Shown here in pieces: positions 1 through 4,403 of a stretch of 5,254 nucleotides of DNA. The stretch covers positions 1 to 5,254 of the forward strand of contig CAMLSG010000292.1 in NCBI GenBank assembly GCA_946482635.1. The letters run 5' to 3'. Under the pieces are notes generated by a model. That model saw only the letters and a program-made list of their open reading frames with translations. It made no database searches and had not been told where the DNA came from. Position 1 is the stretch's first letter; every line of letters starts with the position of its first letter. The DNA is from an uncultured Duganella sp. Its GTDB lineage: Bacteria; Pseudomonadota; Gammaproteobacteria; Burkholderiales; Burkholderiaceae. The translations under genes were made by a program, and so were the position numbers.

Positions 1-1931
1 GGCGATGCGAGCGCGACGCCGCCCGCCAGGCTGTAGGCGTTGCGGTAGCCGAGGCGGCGCAGGCATTGCGCGGCTTTGGCGCTGCGGTTTCCGCTGCGAC
101 AGAAGAACACCAGCGGCTGCTGGTCGACGGCTTCCAGCCAGCCCGGCACAAAGGCGGCCAGGCGGCTCAGTGGCACGCTCTCCGCCGCGCGTCCGCCGGG
201 AATGCAGGCGGCTTGTTCGTATGATTCGCGCACGTCCACCAGCACGGCTTGCGGGTGCGCTTGCAGCAGGCGCGCCAGGGCCATGCTGTCCAGGTTCAGG
301 TCCGTTCCCGCCGCACTCCCTTGCGCTTCCGCGCGCAGGCTGGTGCAGCAGGCGTTCATTTCTTCGCGGCCAGGGCATACCAGCGCGTCGGCAGGCACCT
401 TGCCGGCCAGCTCGGACAACGCGGCCAGGCCGGTGAAGGCGTATTCGACTTTGTCGCCGCGGCACAGCAGGTAAGCCGAGCGGCCTGGATCCAGCGCCAC
501 TCGGCGCAGGGTGTGAGCGCCGAAAGCGAAGCTGTCGGTTCCTGCGCCGCCGTCGCGGGTGCCGAGGCGCGCGGCGAGCTGGTAGCCGTGGCTGCGCAGC
601 AGGCTGTCGACGCGTTCGGCCAGTTCGGGCTGGTGGTCGATCGCGATGCACTGGCGCGATGGCTCGTCCAGCAGCAGCCAGGTGTGGTTGCCCGCCAGGC
701 TCAGTTGCAGCACGCCTTCCGGCACGACGGCGCCGGACACCGGCGTATCCATCAGGCCCGCGTCGCGCAGTGCCTTGCCGCAGCGTTCGATGCGTGCGCA
801 GGCTTCGTCGATGATCTCTTCGCTGGCCAGCGGGCCGAAGGACATGCGCACCGCGCTGCTGCTGCGCCAGGCCGGCAGGCCCATCGCGTCCAGCACATAG
901 CTTGGCGCGGCCTTGGCGGCGGAGCACGCACTGCCGGCGCTGACGCGCACATTGGCGGCGTCGAACACGTCCAGCAGTTCCTTGCTCGACAATCCGGGTA
1001 CCGAGAAATTCAGCGTGGTTGGCAGCGCCTTGTCGAACGGCGCGTTGAACACAATGCCGGGAAGCGCCGCGCGCAGGCTGGCGGCCAGTTTTTCGCGGAA
1101 GCCATGCAGCTCCACCGGCGAGCGGAAGGTGCCGCCCTCTTCCAGCGCGGCCAGCACTGCGCCCAGCGCCGCGATGCCCGCCATGTTTTCAGTGCCGGAG
1201 CGCAGGCCGGCTTCCTGGCCGCCGCCCATCACCAGCGGCGTGTATGGTGCGCCTTCGCGTACATACAGCATGCCGATGCCTTTTGGCGCGTACAGCTTGT
1301 GGCCGGAGAACGGCGCGTAGTCGATGCGGGTGTTGCCAAGGTCCAGCGGCAGCTTGCCCAGGCCCTGCACGCAGTCGACCATCCACAGCGCCTTGCTGCC
1401 CACCAGCGTCGCGCTGATGCCGGCCAGGTCGGAGACCACGCCGGTTTCATTATTGGCGGCCATGGTGCAGACGAAGGCCGCCTGCGGCGCCAGGGCGCGC
1501 AGCGCGGCCAGGTCGTGGCGGCCGTCGCCGTCGACCGGCAGTTTTTTCAGTTCCAGGCCGAGGCCCAGCAAGCGGTTCCAGTGCGCCAGGGCTTCCGGCA
1601 CGGCTTTGTGTTCGGTGGCGCCGTAGACCAGCAGGCTGCCGATGGCTTCGCCGCGTTCGCGGCGTTCGCGTAATTCGCACAGCGCCGACAATACCGCGGT
1701 CTGGATGCCTTCGGTGGCGCCGCTATTGAACATGATGCGGCCGTTGCCCACGCCCAGTAGGCGCCTGGCGCGCTGGCGCACGGTGTCCATCATGGCCTTG
1801 GCTTTCAGGCCGGTGGCGTGGGTACTGCTGGGATTGCCGAAACAATCGCGCATGGCTTGCACGGCGGCGTCGATGGCGGCTGGCAGCACGCAGGTGGTGG
1901 CGTTCCCGTCGAGGTAGATTTCTTTGCTCAT
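1..1931 (-). CDS. Cysteine desulfurase fused to a degenerate metallo-beta-lactamase-like segment and a rhodanese domain (3' end cut by window edge)
   Basis: The frame runs for 643 codons without a stop and leaves the window at the left edge. Residues 1-392 form a class V PLP-dependent cysteine desulfurase, which converts cysteine to alanine and an enzyme persulfide. Visible landmarks are IYLDGNATT near the start, TEHKAV with PLP-stacking His108, ANNETGVV (159-166), VDCVQGLGKLPLDL, the PLP lysine Lys212 in SGHK, GLRSGTEN, and catalytic Cys336 in SAGSACSAA. Residues about 405-535 resemble the strands of persulfide dioxygenase/glyoxalase II (WLLLDEPSRQCIAIDHQPEL, later YAFTGLAAL, ALVCPGREEMN) but lack the THxHxDH metal motif. 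Residues about 547-643 are a rhodanese (VDVRE at 565-569; active-site loop CRSGNRS with Cys611), lacking only its last residues. Sulfur transfer from Cys336 to Cys611 is inferred. The 1931 start gives the usual IscS-like N-terminus. An in-frame ATG at 1967 adds MPDSPLVRKLLS and has a better ribosome site (GAGGT, 9-nt gap). It is divergent from a DecR-like regulator. Confidence 0.93.
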   Translation of the reverse strand, partial: MSKEIYLDGNATTCVLPAAIDAAVQAMRDCFGNPSSTHATGLKAKAMMDTVRQRARRLLGVGNGRIMFNSGATEGIQTAVLSALCELRERRERGEAIGSLLVYGATEHKAVPEALAHWNRLLGLGLELKKLPVDGDGRHDLAALRALAPQAAFVCTMAANNETGVVSDLAGISATLVGSKALWMVDCVQGLGKLPLDLGNTRIDYAPFSGHKLYAPKGIGMLYVREGAPYTPLVMGGGQEAGLRSGTENMAGIAALGAVLAALEEGGTFRSPVELHGFREKLAASLRAALPGIVFNAPFDKALPTTLNFSVPGLSSKELLDVFDAANVRVSAGSACSAAKAAPSYVLDAMGLPAWRSSSAVRMSFGPLASEEIIDEACARIERCGKALRDAGLMDTPVSGAVVPEGVLQLSLAGNHTWLLLDEPSRQCIAIDHQPELAERVDSLLRSHGYQLAARLGTRDGGAGTDSFAFGAHTLRRVALDPGRSAYLLCRGDKVEYAFTGLAALSELAGKVPADALVCPGREEMNACCTSLRAEAQGSAAGTDLNLDSMALARLLQAHPQAVLVDVRESYEQAACIPGGRAAESVPLSRLAAFVPGWLEAVDQQPLVFFCRSGNRSAKAAQCLRRLGYRNAYSLAGGVALAS

Positions 1932-1963
1932 ACTCAATAGTTTACGAACAAGCGGTGAATCAG

Positions 1964-1973
1964 GCATTCCAAA
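1964..1973 (+). repeat. Direct repeat copy 1, GCATTCCAAA
   Basis: This is the first copy of a perfect 10-bp direct repeat in the divergent region. GAAT at 1957-1960 precedes it, giving GAAT-N5-ATTC, a shorter dyad like that at copy 2. The copy overlaps the alternative start codon (1967-1965) of the desulfurase fusion. Confidence 0.6.
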
Positions 1974-1976
1974 ATT

Positions 1977-1981
1977 ACCTC
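1977..1981 (-). promoter_or_regulatory. Shine-Dalgarno-like GAGGT for an alternative upstream start of the desulfurase fusion
   Basis: On the minus strand GAGGT lies 9 nt before the ATG at 1967-1965, which is in frame with the fusion gene. An in-frame TGA just upstream of that ATG limits the possible extension to 12 residues. The family-typical start at 1931 has no such site, so this motif decides between the two starts if it is used. Confidence 0.45.
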
Positions 1982-1996
1982 AAACAGGGCTTAATG

Positions 1997-2012
1997 TAGA
2001 ATAAGCATTCCA
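1997..2012. promoter_or_regulatory. Candidate operator dyad TAGAAT-N4-ATTCCA with overlapping divergent -10 hexamers
   Basis: TAGAAT and ATTCCA form an imperfect inverted repeat (5 of 6 pairs) with a 4-nt spacer, similar in layout to the roughly 15-bp dyads bound by Lrp-family proteins. The plus strand reads TAGAAT (1997-2002) and the minus strand reads TATTCT (2004-1999). Both are fair -10 hexamers, for the regulator gene and the desulfurase gene respectively. No good -35 is visible on either side, which would fit promoters under regulator control. Binding by the adjacent Lrp-type protein is an inference. Confidence 0.4.
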
Positions 2013-2014
2013 AA
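2005..2014 (+). repeat. Direct repeat copy 2, GCATTCCAAA
   Basis: This second copy begins 41 bp after the first, close to four helical turns, so both lie on nearly the same face of the DNA. It forms the right half of the TAGAAT-N4-ATTCCA dyad and leads directly into a perfect 10-bp palindrome ATATCGATAT (2014-2023). Confidence 0.6.
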
Positions 2015-2020
2015 TATCGA

Positions 2021-2026
2021 TATAAA
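2021..2026 (+). promoter_or_regulatory. TATAAA -10-like hexamer just before the regulator start codon
   Basis: TATAAA ends 5 nt before the ATG at 2032, and the stretch between is A/T only with no Shine-Dalgarno motif. If used as a -10 element it would start transcription at or next to the ATG, giving a leaderless mRNA. It overlaps the palindrome ATATCGATAT. No matching -35 was found, so this is tentative; TAGAAT at 1997-2002 is the competing -10. Confidence 0.3.
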
Positions 2027-2031
2027 TAAAA

Positions 2032-2517
2032 ATGAATGATCTCGACCGCTACGATTACGCGATCCTTGGGGCGCTGCAGGTGGATGGCACGCTCTCCGTA
2101 GCTGAGCTGGCGGAAAAGGTTGGCCTTTCGACCACGCCGTGCTGGAAGCGCCTGAAGCGGCTGGAGGAGGATGGTTATTTCGACCGCCGCGTGGCGATCG
2201 TCAACCGCCGCAAGGCGGGCCTGCCGGTGACGGTATTCGTCAGCGTGCGTACCAGCCAGCACGACGAGAAGTGGCTTGCTAAATTTGCCGCCGCCGTGGT
2301 GGCGCTGCCGGAAGTGCAGGAATTCCACCGCATGAGCGGCGACATCGACTACCTGCTGAAGGTGGTGACCACCGATATCGAAGGGTATGACCGTTTTTAC
2401 AAGAAGCTGATCAAGGCCGCGCAACTGACCGGCGTGTCGTCGGCCTTCTCGATGGAGCAGATCAAGTACACCACCAGCCTGCCGCTTGACCTCGTGTCGC
2501 ACGGGGCGGGTGGCTGA
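2032..2517 (+). CDS. Lrp/AsnC-family transcriptional regulator, DecR-like (probable cysteine-responsive)
   Basis: This 161-residue protein has the normal length of an Lrp-family regulator. Residues 4-50 form the winged helix-turn-helix (LSVAELAEKVGLSTTPCWKR, then LKRLEEDG). Residues about 66-150 form the RAM/AsnC ligand and oligomer domain, including MSGDIDYLLKV (101-111). The TTPCWKRLKRLEEDG block and the C-terminal MEQIKYTTSLP closely match E. coli DecR (YbaO), recalled from memory, which activates cysteine detoxification. Cys37 in the recognition-helix region is the only cysteine. The gene diverges from a cysteine desulfurase fusion, which supports a role in cysteine or sulfur control of that gene and of itself. 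The start lacks a Shine-Dalgarno sequence but no better ATG is available. Family assignment is sure; the effector is inferred. Confidence 0.95.
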   Translation: MNDLDRYDYAILGALQVDGTLSVAELAEKVGLSTTPCWKRLKRLEEDGYFDRRVAIVNRRKAGLPVTVFVSVRTSQHDEKWLAKFAAAVVALPEVQEFHRMSGDIDYLLKVVTTDIEGYDRFYKKLIKAAQLTGVSSAFSMEQIKYTTSLPLDLVSHGAGG

Positions 2518-2533
2518 GAGTAGCGGCCAACCG

Positions 2534-2542
2534 TGGGATAAT
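2534..2542 (+). promoter_or_regulatory. Extended -10-like element TGGGATAAT before the HPP gene
   Basis: TGG-GATAAT matches the TGn extended -10 pattern with 5 of 6 hexamer bases. It ends 6 nt before the ATG at 2549, so a transcript from it would begin at or very near the start codon. It sits mostly in the 12-nt loop and the start of the right arm of a perfect 6-bp inverted repeat, CGGCCA (2524-2529) and TGGCCG (2542-2547). GGGA (2535-2538) could instead act as a weak Shine-Dalgarno at a 10-nt gap on a read-through transcript from the regulator gene. Confidence 0.3.
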
Positions 2543-2548
2543 GGCCGG

Positions 2549-3739
2549 ATGCTGAATTCCGTGCTTCTTTCCCTGCTTCCCGCCCGCAGCAATACCAGCC
2601 AGCGCCAGCGCCTGCGCGCCAGTGTCGGCGCCCTGCTTGGCCTTTTGATAACCAGCTTTGCCGCCCACGCCCTGCTGGGCGATAACGCAATGTGGCTGGT
2701 AGCGCCTATCGGCGCGTCTTCCGTGCTGCTGTTCTGCCTTCCCGCCAGTCCGATGGCGCAGCCGTGGGCCGTCATCGGCGGCAACGTGGTGTCCGGCCTG
2801 ATGGGCGTGGCCTGCGTGCAGTTCTTCGGTCCCGGCCCGCTGGCGGCGGCTTTGGCCACGCCGCTGGCGATCGCCGCCATGTTCGCACTGCGCTGCCTGC
2901 ACCCGCCGGGCGGCGCCACGGCGCTGATGATGGTGATCGGCGGGCCGGCGGTGCACGCCATGGGCTACCGGCTCCCTTTGGGACCGGTGCTGGTGGACTG
3001 CGTGCTGATCGTGCTTGCGGCGATCGCCTATAACAACCTGACCGGCCGCCGCTATCCGCACAGCCAGCAACTCGCGCATCCCAACCCGCACGCCACGAAA
3101 GACGAGGTGCCGACGGCGCGCTTCGGCTTCCAGCCGGAAGACCTGGATGCGGTGCTGCGCCAGTACAACCAGGAACTGGACATCAGCCGCGACGACCTGG
3201 AAGAACTGTTCCTGAAAACCGAAATGCGCGCCTACCAGCGCCGCTTCGGCATCATCACCTGCGGCGACATCATGTCGAAGGATGTGGTGACGGCGGAATT
3301 CGCCACGCCGCTGGCCGATGCCTGGCGCGAAATGCGCCGGCACCGCATTGCGGCGGTGCCGGTGCTGAACCGGGTGCGGCGCGTGATCGGCATCGTCACC
3401 ACCAGCGACTTCATGGCGCACGGCGGGCTGGATGATTACCACGGCATGCGCCGCCAGTTGCTGGACTTCCTGCGCCCGTCCGGCACCACGCATTCGGAAA
3501 AGCCCGAGGTGGTCGGCCAGATCATGGTGAAGCATCCGCGCACGGCCAGTGTCGATACGCCGATCACCGAACTGGTGCCGCTGATGGCAGATTCAGGTTT
3601 CCATCACATCCCTGTGCTCGATCACGAAGACCGCTTTGCCGGCATCGTGACGCAGTCGGACGTGGTGGCGGCGCTGTATGCTAGAAACGCTTTGTCAGGG
3701 TCAGAGTCCCCGCCTCCGTCTTCATATCAAGCCGCTTGA
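2549..3739 (+). CDS. HPP-family integral membrane protein with C-terminal CBS domain pair
   Basis: This 396-residue protein has an N-terminal hydrophobic region with about four to six membrane segments (near 24-43, 48-66, 73-93, 97-115, 145-162). It contains the family signature HPPGGATA, with HPP at 118-120. After a charged linker (about 165-235) come two CBS domains: CGDIMSKDVVT to GIVTTSDFM (238-289) and IMVKHPRTAS to GIVTQSDVVAALY (325-377). CBS pairs usually bind adenine nucleotides and gate the attached domain. HPP proteins are thought to be transporters, and plant plastid members move nitrite, but the substrate here is unknown. The ATG at 2549 was chosen because the protein there begins directly before the first membrane segment and the frame upstream runs into the regulator gene. 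It lies 31 bp after the regulator stop, so co-transcription is possible. The last 19 residues (SPPPSSYQAA end) are encoded antisense to the protease gene and look like non-conserved tail. Confidence 0.93.
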   Translation: MLNSVLLSLLPARSNTSQRQRLRASVGALLGLLITSFAAHALLGDNAMWLVAPIGASSVLLFCLPASPMAQPWAVIGGNVVSGLMGVACVQFFGPGPLAAALATPLAIAAMFALRCLHPPGGATALMMVIGGPAVHAMGYRLPLGPVLVDCVLIVLAAIAYNNLTGRRYPHSQQLAHPNPHATKDEVPTARFGFQPEDLDAVLRQYNQELDISRDDLEELFLKTEMRAYQRRFGIITCGDIMSKDVVTAEFATPLADAWREMRRHRIAAVPVLNRVRRVIGIVTTSDFMAHGGLDDYHGMRRQLLDFLRPSGTTHSEKPEVVGQIMVKHPRTASVDTPITELVPLMADSGFHHIPVLDHEDRFAGIVTQSDVVAALYARNALSGSESPPPSSYQAA

Positions 3740-4310
3740 GGACCGAGTTACCGAGCAGGATCACGCTCAGGCCGGCTTCGTTGACGGAGCCGTCCACGCT
3801 CGAAAACTCCATGTCGCCGACCTTCACCTTATCCAGCTTGACGATCCACACCGGGGCCGTGCCGGCCGCCGTATTGGTGACGGCGCGGCGCCCCTTGTTC
3901 CTGTAGTCGATGCCCATCCTGTCCGCCATCGAAGCCGGGATCGACACCAGCGTGGCGCCGGTATCGAGCATCATCCTCACCGGGACGCCATTGATTTCGC
4001 CGGACACCGCGTAGTGGCCATTCGAATCGGGCGACAGGACCATGGAATTGCCGCCACCATTTGACCTGGATGCCGCGTATTCGCCCAAGCGAATGGTATA
4101 GCGCTTGCCGCCATCTTCAATGGTGGCCTCGCCCGACGTGACGCCAACCAGTCTGCTACCATCGGGCAGCGTGGCGCCAACAGGGAATGTGCGTGGCGCG
4201 CCACCGTTGACCGACAACAGGGCCCGCTCTTTCAGCGTGCCCACCAGGCTTACATCGGCCTGGGCCGACACTGCGGTTAACATTAAAGCAGCAACTAGCG
4301 CGATACGCAT
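3681..4310 (-). CDS. Exported retropepsin-like (clan AA) aspartic protease
   Basis: This 209-residue protein begins with a signal peptide (MRIALVAALMLTAVSAQA, likely cut after Ala18 at AQA-DV), so it should act in the periplasm. Residues about 20-76 (SLVGTLKERALLSVNGG to YTIRLGE) form a small beta-rich segment resembling the HR domain of GspC-type secretion proteins; this is my inference. Residues about 98-209 form a single retropepsin-like domain with the catalytic MLDTGAT (Asp116) and the later hydrophobic-Gly motif LLGNSVLKRL. A single-domain protease of this type works as a homodimer. The layout fits the TIGR02281-type bacterial aspartic protease family, whose substrates are mostly unknown. 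The start at 4310 is backed by GGAG (4320-4323) at a 9-nt gap and by the signal peptide. The 3' end overlaps the convergent HPP gene by 59 bp. It is divergent from the DUF1631 gene. Confidence 0.92.
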   Translation of the reverse strand: MRIALVAALMLTAVSAQADVSLVGTLKERALLSVNGGAPRTFPVGATLPDGSRLVGVTSGEATIEDGGKRYTIRLGEYAASRSNGGGNSMVLSPDSNGHYAVSGEINGVPVRMMLDTGATLVSIPASMADRMGIDYRNKGRRAVTNTAAGTAPVWIVKLDKVKVGDMEFSSVDGSVNEAGLSVILLGNSVLKRLDMKTEAGTLTLTKRF

Positions 4311-4319
4311 TGCAAGAAA

Positions 4320-4323
4320 CTCC
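4320..4323 (-). promoter_or_regulatory. Shine-Dalgarno GGAG of the aspartic protease gene
   Basis: GGAG on the minus strand lies 9 nt before the ATG at 4310 and settles that start. It abuts a perfect dyad (4325-4343), so an RNA hairpin or a bound protein there could affect expression of the protease. Confidence 0.6.
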
Positions 4324-4324
4324 G

Positions 4325-4343
4325 GTCAAAATTGCATTTTGAC
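4325..4343. promoter_or_regulatory. Perfect 8+8 dyad GTCAAAAT-TGC-ATTTTGAC, candidate operator or leader hairpin
   Basis: The two arms are perfectly complementary with a 3-nt spacer. A third TTTTGAC follows at 4348-4354, one helical turn (11 bp) after the second. GGTCAAAA (4324-4331) also pairs perfectly with TTTTGACC (4348-4355). The cluster lies between two divergent genes, right before the protease ribosome site, which fits a transcription-factor site. No T-run terminator follows. The binding protein is not identifiable from this window. Confidence 0.5.
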
Positions 4344-4364
4344 ACACTTTTGACCGTTAAATTG

Positions 4365-4395
4365 TTGACTCTTGGGCGCAACATTTCGATAGAAT
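4365..4395 (+). promoter_or_regulatory. Candidate sigma-70 promoter of the DUF1631 gene
   Basis: TTGACT (4365-4370) is a strong -35 match and TAGAAT (4390-4395) a strong -10 match. The spacer is 19 nt, longer than the usual 17; shifting to GATAGA (4388-4393) gives 17 nt but a poorer hexamer. Initiation 6-7 nt after the -10 would leave only a 1-3 nt leader before the ATG at 4404. Confidence 0.5.
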
Positions 4396-4403
4396 CTAGG
4401 CAT

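Noticed and set aside
249..1673. Long plus-strand open frame of 474 codons antisense to the desulfurase fusion
   Set aside because: Its composition is a monotonous mix of Ala, Gln, Arg, Gly and Val expected from the reverse of GC-rich coding DNA. It shows no family motif, while the minus strand carries clear catalytic motifs across the same bases.
2486..2548. Upstream extension of the HPP gene into the regulator's last codons
   Set aside because: The extra 21 residues (from a TTG) are polar, overlap the regulator coding sequence and precede a normal ATG start just before the membrane region.
1975..2961. Minus-strand open frame of 328 codons across the regulator and HPP genes
   Set aside because: It runs antisense to two well-recognised genes and their junction, and its sequence shows no domain or motif.
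2967..2988. GC-rich hairpin ACCGG-C-TCCC-TTT-GGGA-CCGGT inside the HPP gene
   Set aside because: It lies in a well-formed coding region between membrane segments, has no T-run, and could arise by chance in GC-rich DNA.
2462..3535. Minus-strand open frame of 357 codons rich in His, Arg, Gln and Ala
   Set aside because: It is a reverse-strand shadow of the HPP-CBS gene; the residue bias follows from that gene's GC-rich third positions.
3727..3739. Palindrome TCAAGC-C-GCTTGA at the HPP stop codon as a terminator
   Set aside because: The 1-nt spacer cannot form a normal hairpin loop and no T-run follows on either strand.
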